Shown piece after piece: positions 1 through 6,168 of a DNA stretch of 8,094 nt; the stretch's first letter is position 1; the number at the start of each line of letters is the position of its first letter. Source of the stretch: an uncultured Sphingomonadales bacterium. Its GTDB lineage: Bacteria; Pseudomonadota; Alphaproteobacteria; Sphingomonadales; Sphingomonadaceae. The notes beneath the pieces were generated by a model. The model saw only the letters and a program-made list of their open reading frames with translations. It searched no databases and was not told the DNA's origin. The translations under genes and the position numbers were made by a program. The stretch spans positions 1 through 8,094 of the forward strand of contig CAITOD010000314.1 of the NCBI GenBank assembly GCA_903893935.1. Reading direction: 5' to 3'.

Positions 1-58
1 GATGATCGCCCAGGCCAACCAGAGCCAGCAAAACGTACTTTCGCTGCTCAAGCAGTGA
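1..58 (+). CDS. Flagellin, C-terminal end only (partial)
   Basis: Only the last 18 codons are inside the window; the gene begins to the left. The visible tail contains AQANQSQQNVLSLLKQ and ends at TGA 56-58. The pattern AQAN-Q-x-x-Q-NVLSLL is the conserved end of the flagellin D0 C-terminal helix, which packs in the core of the flagellar filament and is also part of the export and assembly surface. This points to a motile organism and to a flagellin gene, not the hook-junction protein FlgL, whose tail differs. With so little sequence, the paralogue and the length cannot be judged. Confidence 0.72.
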   Translation, partial: MIAQANQSQQNVLSLLKQ

Positions 59-105
59 TGGGATGGGCCGCAGTGGCGGGTTCCCCCCAACACCACACCA
101 AATCC

Positions 106-130
106 CACGCGGGGTATTTACGCCCGCGTG
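106..130 (+). terminator. GC-rich stem-loop after the flagellin gene
   Basis: CACGCGGG (106-113) and CCCGCGTG (123-130) form a perfect 8-bp stem with a 9-base loop, 47 bases after the flagellin stop and 21 bases before the next start codon. The position fits a transcript end or 3' stabiliser for the highly expressed flagellin message. No T-run follows, so it is not a textbook intrinsic terminator. It could also act in the leader of the downstream phosphoribosyltransferase gene. Confidence 0.4.
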
Positions 131-151
131 CAGGGCGATTAGGCCCAGACG

Positions 152-724
152 ATGGAAAACGCCGCGACCGCCATCGAAAAAACCTGGATCACCGCCGACC
201 GTCTGCTGGAAGATTCGTTTCGGCTGGGCAATCTCATCGTCGATTCGGGGTTTGTCCCGACGCATATTGTCGGGATCTGGCGCGGCGGTGCGCCGGTGGG
301 CATCGCGGTGCAGGAATTGCTTGAATATCGTGGCATCGCCACCGACCATATCGCCATCCGCACACGGTCCTACAGCGGGATCGACCAGCAGGACGATCAG
401 GTGCGGGTCTATTCGCTGGGCTATCTGATCGATACGCTCAACCCCGAAGACCGGCTGGTGGTGGTCGACGACGTGTTCGATTCGGGCCGCTCGGTCGAAG
501 CTTTCCTGCACGAGCTCAACGCCCGGTGCCGGCACAACACGCCGCGCGAGATCCGCATCGCCACGGTTTACTGGAAACCCCGGCGCAACCGGACCAGCTT
601 GCGCCCCGATTACTTTGTCCACGAAACCAATGAATGGCTGGTTTTCCCGCACGAGATCTGCGGGCTGACCGAGCAGGAAATCCGCGCGCACAAGCCGCAG
701 GCGGATCTGATCTTGCGCGATTGA
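152..724 (+). CDS. Phosphoribosyltransferase, hypoxanthine/xanthine type
   Basis: This 190-residue protein has the type I phosphoribosyltransferase fold signature. The PRPP-binding motif is VVVDDVFDSGRS at residues 103-114, with the paired acidic residues D106 and D107. A pyrophosphate-loop segment GIWRGGAPVG lies at 41-50. The C-terminal part, KP at 142-143 followed by PDYF (152-155) and EWLVFPHE (161-168), resembles the base-recognition region of xanthine/hypoxanthine transferases (COG2236-like). The likely role is purine salvage: joining a purine base to PRPP to give the nucleotide, in the cytoplasm. There is no signal peptide. The length is usual for the family. The ATG at 152 is the first in frame that keeps the fold intact, but its Shine-Dalgarno sequence is weak. 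The exact base used cannot be told from sequence, and no purine operon neighbours are present. Confidence 0.88.
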   Translation: MENAATAIEKTWITADRLLEDSFRLGNLIVDSGFVPTHIVGIWRGGAPVGIAVQELLEYRGIATDHIAIRTRSYSGIDQQDDQVRVYSLGYLIDTLNPEDRLVVVDDVFDSGRSVEAFLHELNARCRHNTPREIRIATVYWKPRRNRTSLRPDYFVHETNEWLVFPHEICGLTEQEIRAHKPQADLILRD

Positions 725-817
725 GACACAGGCTTCACGTCATCGGTAAAGCCGTGATCTTGTGTTCAGGGTCTGCTTCCCGACTGGAGCAAGCACATTA
801 GCGCATACCCTTGCGGC

Positions 818-919
818 TTAGCGCAGATAGTCGACCAGAATCCCCACGCTACTGCCCAGGATGGCCGTGGTAATCAGAATGCCTTCGATCAGAAACGATT
901 GAAATTTCAAATTATGCAT
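818..919 (-). CDS. Small membrane peptide, 33 residues, unrecognised
   Basis: The minus strand reads ATG at 919-917 to TAA at 820-818. AAGGA at 932-928 lies 8 bases before the ATG, an unusually good Shine-Dalgarno sequence for this window. The peptide begins MHNLKFQS, continues with a hydrophobic run FLIEGILITTAILGSSVGIL (residues 9-28) and ends VDYLR. That is a single predicted membrane span with one acidic residue near its start and a charged tail. I do not recognise a family. It resembles small regulatory membrane proteins or type I toxin peptides only in size and hydrophobicity. An in-frame ATG seven codons upstream would give 40 residues but lacks a ribosome site. The gene is convergent with the phosphoribosyltransferase gene and sits in an AT-rich island unlike its surroundings. 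Confidence 0.5.
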   Translation of the reverse strand: MHNLKFQSFLIEGILITTAILGSSVGILVDYLR

Positions 920-922
920 AAT
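899..922. repeat. Two abutting perfect 12-bp palindromes
   Basis: TTGAAATTTCAA (899-910) and ATTATGCATAAT (911-922) are each perfect inverted repeats and touch without a gap. They cover the first codons and start codon of the 33-residue ORF on the minus strand. Nearby are TGAAA-A-TTTCA (942-952) and TTTCAT-N5-ATGAAA (931-947). Such symmetry suggests binding sites for a dimeric regulator or a nucleoid protein. Chance palindromes are more likely in AT-rich DNA, so function is inferred only. Confidence 0.4.
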
Positions 923-1129
923 AAAATTCCTTTCATGCATTATGAAAATTTCAGGTTTGACGAAATCGCATAAAAATTTTCAATCTCGGAATTGCCCATC
1001 AGGGCAGTTGTTGCCATGATTTCGAATCAGAACGGCTTGCTGCAATCTGCAACCACGCCTAGTCGAAAGTCACTGCCACCCCCGCCGCCTGATCTGCCGC
1101 GACCGAGTGTATCGATCGTTACAACTTGA

Positions 1130-1160
1130 TACAATTTTTATTGTAAAAAATCTGTTAACA
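1130..1160. promoter_or_regulatory. Palindromes upstream of lysS, possible operator
   Basis: TACAAT (1130-1135) and ATTGTA (1140-1145) are perfect inverted arms around TTTT. Eight bases further on, TGTTAACA (1153-1160) is a perfect 8-bp palindrome. TTGATA at 1126-1131 resembles a -35 element, but no good -10 lies 16-18 bases downstream. Placement about 170-200 bases before lysS in an AT-rich patch suits a promoter or operator zone. The regulator is unknown. Confidence 0.35.
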
Positions 1161-1286
1161 CCCCGGGCGATCATGAAAATTTGGTATAAAAAGGTTTGCG
1201 TGTGATGAACGCGGTATCGGCCGCCAAGGCGTGATGCGAAAAAGCAGGCACCGACACGGTAAACACGCAGGCCCGCAAATCAGCCG

Positions 1287-1320
1287 GCCCTTGCCAAAAC
1301 GGGCGCAATCGCCAAAGGGC
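1287..1320 (+). promoter_or_regulatory. Possible stem-loop masking the lysS ribosome site
   Basis: GCCCTT (1287-1292) can pair with AAGGGC (1315-1320). Between them, GGCG (1302-1305) and CGCC (1310-1313) form an inner hairpin with loop CAAT. AAAGGG at 1314-1319 lies 9 bases before the lysS ATG and is the best ribosome site, so the outer stem would hide it. An alternative pairing of GCCC (1287-1290) with GGGC (1301-1304) would free it. This is a structural possibility read by eye, not a computed fold. Confidence 0.3.
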
Positions 1321-1328
1321 AGCGGGGT

Positions 1329-2999
1329 ATGACCGACATAGCCCAGACCGAAACCGCCCAGACTCCAACCGGCCCAAGCGACCGTGCCGTGTACGAAGCC
1401 GCCCAGGTGTCCAAAGCCTGGCCGTTCGAAGAGGCGCGCAAGCTGGTCAAGCGCTACCCCGGCGGCAAGCGCGATGCGGCGGGCAATCTGCTGCCGGTGC
1501 TGTTCGAAACCGGCTATGGTCCTTCGGGACTTCCGCATATCGGCACCTTTCAGGAAGTCTTGCGCACCACGCTGGTGCGCCGCGCCTATGAAGCGCTGAC
1601 CACGGATGCGCACGGCACACCGGCGCCGACGCGGCTGGTGGCGTTTTCCGACGATATGGACGGGTTGCGCAAAGTGCCCGACAATGTGCCCGACAAGGAC
1701 ATGCTGGCGGCAAACCTTGGCCGGCCGCTGTCGCGCATTCCCGATCCGTTCGGCACGCACGACAGCTTCGCCGCGCACAACAACGCGATGCTGCGCCAGT
1801 TTCTCGATCGCTTCGGCTTCGATTATGAATTCGTATCGAGCGCCGAATGCTACAATTCGGGCGCTTTCGATGCCGCGCTGATCAATGTGCTGCGCCACTA
1901 TGACGCGATCCAGGCGATCATGCTGCCGACGCTGCGCGAGGAACGCCGCCAGACGTATTCGCCGGTGCTGCCGGTTTCGCCCACCACCGGCGTCGTGCTG
2001 CAAGTGCCGGTCACCGTCGTCGATGCCGAGGCCGGGCTGGTGCGCTTTGCCGACAGCGATGGCAGCATTGTCGAGGCGAGCATTCTGGGTGGCCAGGCCA
2101 AACTGCAATGGAAAGTCGATTGGGCGATGCGCTGGGCAGCGCTGGGCGTCGATTACGAAATGTGCGGCAAAGACCTGACCGACAGCCACCTGCAATCGGG
2201 CCGCATTGCGCAGGTGCTGGGCGGACGCCGCCCCGAAGGGCTGATTTACGAGCTGTTCCTCGACGAAAAGGGCGAAAAGATCTCGAAGTCGAAAGGCAAC
2301 GGGCTGACGATCGACCAGTGGCTTGAATACGGCAGCGAGGAATCGCTCGGCTTCTATCTGTTCCGCGAACCCAAAAGCGCCAAGTCGCTGCATGTGGGGA
2401 TCATCCCGCGCGCGGTCGATGAATACTGGCAATTCCGCGAGAAGCTGGCCAGCCAGCCGGTCGAACAACAACTGGGCAACCCGGTGTGGCACTTGCTGCG
2501 CACCAACGGCTACCATGGCGGCGCCGGCGATACGCTGCCGGTCACTTATGGCCTGCTCCTCAATCTGGTGGGCGTGCTGGGTGCCGGCGCGAGCCGCGAC
2601 CAGGTGTGGTCGTATCTGGGCAATTATGTCGCCCAGGCCGATCCCGCAGCACATCCCGCGCTCGACGCGCTGGTGACGCGCGCGCTGGCCTATAACCGTG
2701 ATCTGATCGCGCCCACGCTGCAACGCCGCGCGCCCGCCGCCAACGAAGCGGCCGCGCTCGCCGCACTCGATGCCGCGCTCGCCACGATGACCGCCGATGC
2801 CGGCGCCGAGGCGTTCCAGACGATGGTCTATGAAGTGGGCAAAGACCCGGCTTTCGGGTTTGAGTCGCTGCGCGACTGGTTCAAGGCGCTCTACGAGACC
2901 CTGCTCGGCTCGTCGCAAGGCCCGCGCATGGGCAGCTTCATCGCGCTCTATGGCCTCGCCAACACGCGCGCATTGATTGCCGAGGCGCTGGCTTCCTGA
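1329..2999 (+). CDS. lysS: Lysine--tRNA ligase, class I
   Basis: The 556-residue product charges tRNA-Lys with lysine in the cytoplasm using ATP. It is the class I form (also called LysK), known from archaea, spirochaetes and many alphaproteobacteria, and is unrelated in fold to the class II enzyme of E. coli. The HIGH-type signature is PHIGT at residues 69-73 inside GYGPSGLPHIGTF. The KMSKS-type loop is KISKSKGNG at 317-325. WKVDWAMRW (261-269) and CGKDLTDSH (279-287) are typical of the family's Rossmann core, and the C-terminal third is the helical anticodon-binding cage. AAAGGG lies 9 bases before the ATG. The gene stands alone with a leader of at least 130 bases and ends inside the 3' end of the opposing peptidase gene. 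The length is normal to slightly long because of a short polar N-terminal extension (about residues 1-19). Confidence 0.96.
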   Translation: MTDIAQTETAQTPTGPSDRAVYEAAQVSKAWPFEEARKLVKRYPGGKRDAAGNLLPVLFETGYGPSGLPHIGTFQEVLRTTLVRRAYEALTTDAHGTPAPTRLVAFSDDMDGLRKVPDNVPDKDMLAANLGRPLSRIPDPFGTHDSFAAHNNAMLRQFLDRFGFDYEFVSSAECYNSGAFDAALINVLRHYDAIQAIMLPTLREERRQTYSPVLPVSPTTGVVLQVPVTVVDAEAGLVRFADSDGSIVEASILGGQAKLQWKVDWAMRWAALGVDYEMCGKDLTDSHLQSGRIAQVLGGRRPEGLIYELFLDEKGEKISKSKGNGLTIDQWLEYGSEESLGFYLFREPKSAKSLHVGIIPRAVDEYWQFREKLASQPVEQQLGNPVWHLLRTNGYHGGAGDTLPVTYGLLLNLVGVLGAGASRDQVWSYLGNYVAQADPAAHPALDALVTRALAYNRDLIAPTLQRRAPAANEAAALAALDAALATMTADAGAEAFQTMVYEVGKDPAFGFESLRDWFKALYETLLGSSQGPRMGSFIALYGLANTRALIAEALAS

Positions 3000-4810
3000 T
3001 CGGCCATCCAGGCGTGGAGCTTGGCTTCGAGCACGGCAAGCGGCAGTGCACCGCTGCCGAGCACCTGATCGTGGAACGCACGGATATCGAACCGGTCGCC
3101 CAGTCGCGCGCGGGCTTCGTCGCGCAGCCGCTGGATCGTCATCGCGCCCACTTTATAGGCCAGCGCCTGACCCGGATCGGCAATATAGCGATCGACTTCG
3201 GCCGCCGCGTCGATCCGGCCGATGCCTGAATTGGCCAGCATATAGGCAATCGCCTGGTCGCGGGTCCAGCCGCGCGTGTGCAGCCCGGTATCGACCACCA
3301 GCCGCATTGCGCGCAGCATTTCGTCGTCGAGCGTGCCCCAACGCTGCATCGGATCGCGATAGAGCCCCATGTCGTAGCCCAGCGTTTCGGCATAGAGCGC
3401 CCAGCCTTCGACATAGGCGGCATTGCCGCCGAACCGCTGGAAATCGGGCAGCGACGCGTTTTCCTGCGCCAGGCTGATCTGGAAATGGTGCCCCGGCGCG
3501 CCTTCGTGCAGATAGAGCGTGGTGATCCCGGTCAGAAACCGGTGCGGCCAGTCATAGGTATTGTACCAGAAGGTTCCCGGACGACTGCCATCGGGCAGGC
3601 CTTCGCTGTAGCTGCCTCCCGCTTCGAACCGCGCGCGGTATGCGGGATAGGCGCGGATAGTCAGCCCGGTGCGCGGCAAACGGAGGAAATAGCGCGGCGC
3701 AAGCACCGCGACTTCGCTGGCGACCGCGCGAAAGCCGTCGCCCAGTTGCGCAGCGCTCGTGGGGTGAAAACGGGGGGCGGTGCGGATCGTTTCGAAGAAA
3801 TCGCCGAGCGGCATCGTGTAACCGAGTTCGCTCTCGACCTGCTTCATGGCGCGCTGGATGCGCGCGACTTCGGCAAGCCCGGTCTGGTGCACCGCATCGG
3901 GATCGAGATCGAGCGTGGTCTGGCCGCGCACCAGCAGGCGATAGAGCGCCGCGCCGCCGGGCAGCGCCGACAGCCCCACCGTCTCGCGCGCGGCGGGCAG
4001 ATAAGTATCGTGCAGAAAGGCGCGCAACTGGTGATAAGCGGGATAGACCGCCCCGGTCGTCGCGGCCAGATACGCGCGCTTCAGCCGGCGCCGCGTGGCG
4101 GGCGCGGTCTGGCGCGGCACATGGTTGGGCGGGTCCATGAACAGCGATTGCGCCGGCGGGCGCGCGACGATCGCGTCGATTTCGGCAATCATCGCCAAGA
4201 CAGTCTGGCGCGGTTCGACCACGCCGCTCGCCATGCCTTCGCGAAACCTCGCTTGCGCATTGGCAAACAGCGCGGGCACGCTGCGTTCGAGCGTGAGCCG
4301 GGCCTCGATATCGGCCAGGGTCTGCAAGGATCGGCCATCGTCGCTCGCGGCCATTTCGGGCAATTCGACCAGCAGCCCCATGAAATGGTTGAACGGCTGC
4401 ACCCCGATCAGCGCTTGCGGCCCGGGTTGGAGCAGCGCACGTTGCACGTCCAGAGTCTGGCGAAACACATCAAACGACAGGCGATGCGCGGCATCGAGCG
4501 CATTGCGATCGATCGTGGCGAGATCGGCCAGCGCGTGTTCGATCACCGCACGCTGGCGCGCGACCAGCGCGGGGGTAAACGTCTGCACCAGCAAGTCGCG
4601 CGGCACGGGCTCGCCGCGCGTCATTGCGCCCAGCGGATCGAGCGCCTGTTCGGCGCGGCTGTCGTCGGCGAACACGCGGTCGAGCCGGTCATCCATCGCC
4701 GCGGTTTGCAGCGATGGCGATGCGGCATCGGCCGCCTGCACGGTGCCAGGGCAAGCGTGCAGTGCAAGAAACAGCAGGGCGAAATCAAGTGCAGTGCGGC
4801 GCGCGGTCAC
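2948..4810 (-). CDS. DUF885 family protein, probable exported zinc peptidase
   Basis: From GTG 4810 the protein has 620 residues. The first 26 look like a signal peptide: MTARR, a hydrophobic stretch LDFALLFLALHA, then a likely cut after VQA. C20 in LHAC is a poor lipobox. HEGAPGHH at 435-442 followed by EGWALYAET from E468 is the characteristic HE-x-x-PGH plus downstream glutamate pattern of DUF885 (PF05960), which implies zinc ligands and a metallopeptidase-like fold. The substrate is unknown and the likely location is the periplasm. The GTG overlaps the TGA of the upstream hydroxylase gene as GTGA, so I prefer it to another GTG at 4834, which would add eight residues before the signal peptide. 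The last 16 codons and the stop lie within the opposing lysS coding region. Confidence 0.88.
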   Translation of the reverse strand: MTARRTALDFALLFLALHACPGTVQAADAASPSLQTAAMDDRLDRVFADDSRAEQALDPLGAMTRGEPVPRDLLVQTFTPALVARQRAVIEHALADLATIDRNALDAAHRLSFDVFRQTLDVQRALLQPGPQALIGVQPFNHFMGLLVELPEMAASDDGRSLQTLADIEARLTLERSVPALFANAQARFREGMASGVVEPRQTVLAMIAEIDAIVARPPAQSLFMDPPNHVPRQTAPATRRRLKRAYLAATTGAVYPAYHQLRAFLHDTYLPAARETVGLSALPGGAALYRLLVRGQTTLDLDPDAVHQTGLAEVARIQRAMKQVESELGYTMPLGDFFETIRTAPRFHPTSAAQLGDGFRAVASEVAVLAPRYFLRLPRTGLTIRAYPAYRARFEAGGSYSEGLPDGSRPGTFWYNTYDWPHRFLTGITTLYLHEGAPGHHFQISLAQENASLPDFQRFGGNAAYVEGWALYAETLGYDMGLYRDPMQRWGTLDDEMLRAMRLVVDTGLHTRGWTRDQAIAYMLANSGIGRIDAAAEVDRYIADPGQALAYKVGAMTIQRLRDEARARLGDRFDIRAFHDQVLGSGALPLAVLEAKLHAWMADQEASASAINARVLARP

Positions 4811-5484
4811 GACCACGCCCGCGCCCGATACCACTTGGTCAGCACATATTTGACCCCGCGCCTGACCGGTGCGCCCGCGTGGATGGTGCGCGGATTGGGG
4901 CGCCCGTCGGGCAGCATGTTGTTCCAGATCAGCAGCACACCGGCCTGCGGCGGCACCGACAGATTGATTTTGGGAAAATCGGTGGCGCCGCCTTCCTCGA
5001 CTGCGTTGAGATAGCCCATCGCAGTCCAGCTGCGCTGGCCGCCGCGCTTGCGCTCGTCATCCCAATATTCGTGCTTGGCGACGAAGTAATCGTAATGGTG
5101 CTTGAATTCCTGGCCCACGGTATACCGCTGGCCCTGCAAGGTTTCGCCCAGCGCCGGGTCCATGCCCAGCAGATCGTCGATCCGCCGCTGCAATTTGCGG
5201 ATGAACGGATCGCGCGGATCGACATCGCCAGTATAGCTGGTGCGCCCGCCATCGATATTGTGGTTGTAGGTGGGCGAGGGCCGCGCGACTTCGTCGATCA
5301 CCCGCATCAGCCGCTCGCAATCGCCCGCCGACAGGAAATCGGCGACCGCGTAAAGCTCGGCGCCTTCGACCGGCAGACGATAGGCGGCAGGGTCGGCATC
5401 GAGCCGTGCGCGCACCATTTCGCCGATATGGCAAAGCGCTGGTCGATCAGGATCGCGCGACGCGGAATTGAAAGAAAAAACCAT
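4807..5484 (-). CDS. 2OG-Fe(II) oxygenase, prolyl 4-hydroxylase-like
   Basis: The 225-residue protein carries the complete iron triad of the P4H alpha-subunit family: H130 and D132 in HHYDYF and H202 in TIHAG. K212 in GVKYVLTKWY is the expected 2-oxoglutarate-binding lysine. GYLN (157-160), GGATDFP (165-171) and LLIWNN (184-189) are standard strands of the jelly-roll core. Such enzymes hydroxylate proline or related residues using oxygen and 2-oxoglutarate and release succinate and CO2; the target here is unknown. There is no signal peptide, so it should be cytoplasmic. ATG 5484 has no clear Shine-Dalgarno sequence; M23 (ATG 5418) is a possible later start that keeps the whole core. The gene is first in an operon with the DUF885 gene, sharing a 4-base overlap. 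Confidence 0.92.
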   Translation of the reverse strand: MVFSFNSASRDPDRPALCHIGEMVRARLDADPAAYRLPVEGAELYAVADFLSAGDCERLMRVIDEVARPSPTYNHNIDGGRTSYTGDVDPRDPFIRKLQRRIDDLLGMDPALGETLQGQRYTVGQEFKHHYDYFVAKHEYWDDERKRGGQRSWTAMGYLNAVEEGGATDFPKINLSVPPQAGVLLIWNNMLPDGRPNPRTIHAGAPVRRGVKYVLTKWYRARAWS

Positions 5485-5771
5485 GGCTGCGCAAGTTCAT
5501 GGCCCATACAGCCAAGAACGGCAATAGGGGCAGGGGGGGCAGTGGAACGCGCTGGCCCACGGCTTATACGGGTTTGTTTTAGTCCATTCCGGACAAATCC
5601 CATTGCAAAAACACGAAAAATCTCGTGTGAACATGGTTAATGCAAGGGAAGCCGGAAGTATCCGGACCGAAGCGGGGCGCTCGATCGGCGATCTTGTCAT
5701 GTTGGTCGTCTGGCCAACACTCCATGACGATACGCCAGGTTTTTGTCTCTCTCAAGTCCGGTCGACACTTG
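5485..5771. promoter_or_regulatory. Divergent control region with inverted repeats
   Basis: The region separates the hydroxylase/peptidase operon (-) from the winged-helix gene (+). It holds three inverted repeats. ACACGA (5611-5616) and TCGTGT (5623-5628) are perfect 6-bp arms. GTCATGTTGG (5696-5705) pairs with CCAAC (5714-5718) and ATGAC (5724-5728), interrupted by a 5-base bulge. TCAAGT (5752-5757) and ACTTGA (5767-5772) are perfect arms 9 bases apart and touch the chosen start codon of the regulator. These are candidate operators or leader hairpins. I see no convincing sigma-70-type promoter. An in-frame ATG at 5640 would make 5640-5771 coding, but its 44 residues look unlike the family. 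Confidence 0.4.
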
Positions 5772-6161
5772 ATGGGCCGAGATACGGAGACGAAAGACTT
5801 GGACGTCCGGTTGGAGAGTGACACTCGGTACTTGCGTCGTGCCAAACAGCTTTATGATGCCCGGCGACGCCGTGATATGGCGGCGGGGTTGGGCGGTCTG
5901 TTCGGTGAACCGGCGTGGGATATTCTGCTCGATGTCTACATCGCGCAAAAGAGCCGTCGCGAAATTCAGGTGTCGAGCGTGTGCATCGAGGCCGGTGTGC
6001 CATCGACCACGATCCTGCGCTGGTTGACGCGGCTTGAACAGGAAGGGCTGATCTATCGCGCGGCCGACAATGTCGATGGCCGGCGCCGCTATGTCCGCCT
6101 GACCGAGGCGGGCGAAGCGCTGATGCAGCGCGTGCTCGAGGCGCTCCAGACAAGCGATTGA
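5772..6161 (+). CDS. Winged-helix (MarR-like) transcriptional regulator
   Basis: The product is 129 residues from ATG 5772. The N-terminal helix is very basic (YLRRAKQLYDARRRRD, 20-35). LFGEPAWDILLDVYIA (43-58) is followed by a helix-turn-helix at about 67-90, ending TTILRWLTRLEQEGL, and by a beta wing with DGRRRYVRLTEAG (102-114). This is the MarR-type single-domain layout in which helix 3 and the wing contact DNA as a dimer. No ligand pocket can be assigned. Neither ATG 5772 nor the longer ATG 5640 has a good Shine-Dalgarno sequence. TTG 5799 has GGAG 9 bases upstream and is a third option. I prefer 5772 because the family-like sequence begins there and inverted repeats fill the stretch before it. 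It may control itself or the divergent hydroxylase operon. Confidence 0.82.
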   Translation: MGRDTETKDLDVRLESDTRYLRRAKQLYDARRRRDMAAGLGGLFGEPAWDILLDVYIAQKSRREIQVSSVCIEAGVPSTTILRWLTRLEQEGLIYRAADNVDGRRRYVRLTEAGEALMQRVLEALQTSD

Positions 6162-6168
6162 GGGCTGG

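Larger units (their letters stand above)
920..1328. other. Intergenic region before lysS, partly AT-rich
   Basis: No sizeable gene is supported here. The left part, to about 990, belongs to the AT-rich island (about 27% GC over 891-990 by my count) and probably carries the promoter of the small minus-strand ORF. A 25-codon minus-strand reading frame (1017-940) ends just upstream of that ORF but lacks a ribosome site. Around 1120-1195 is a second AT-rich patch containing TACAAT-N4-ATTGTA, TGTTAACA and TATAAA (1185-1190). I find no convincing -35/-10 pair at standard spacing. From about 1200 to 1328 the sequence returns to high GC and probably forms the lysS 5' leader. Confidence 0.5.

Noticed and set aside
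731..753. Hairpin GGCTT/AAGCC as a terminator after the phosphoribosyltransferase gene
   Set aside because: The stem is only 5 bp with a 13-base loop and no T-run, so it is too weak to call.
1016..1129. 37-codon plus-strand ORF with a run of five prolines
   Set aside because: AGGG lies about 11 bases upstream, which is too far, and the proline run follows from a local CCGCC-rich stretch. It overlaps the opposing micro-ORF, and nothing else supports it.
1155..2918. 587-codon open frame antisense to lysS
   Set aside because: It lies almost entirely over a clear class I LysRS gene. The translation is rich in Arg, His, Gln and Gly without any recognisable domain, as expected for the antisense shadow of GC-rich codons.
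4811..4834. GTG 4834 as the start of the DUF885 protein
   Set aside because: It would add eight residues ahead of the signal peptide. The GTGA overlap at 4810-4807 is the more typical coupled start.
3278..5014. 578-codon plus-strand open frame over the DUF885 and hydroxylase genes
   Set aside because: Same kind of shadow: no domain, biased composition, no ribosome site, and it covers two genes with intact catalytic motifs on the other strand.
5640..5771. Upstream start of the winged-helix regulator at 5640
   Set aside because: There is no Shine-Dalgarno sequence, the 44 extra residues do not look like the family, and the stretch contains inverted repeats. It remains possible and was not excluded.
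6162..6168. Terminator between the convergent regulator and RcnB genes
   Set aside because: Only 7 bases separate the two stop codons and I see no hairpin there.
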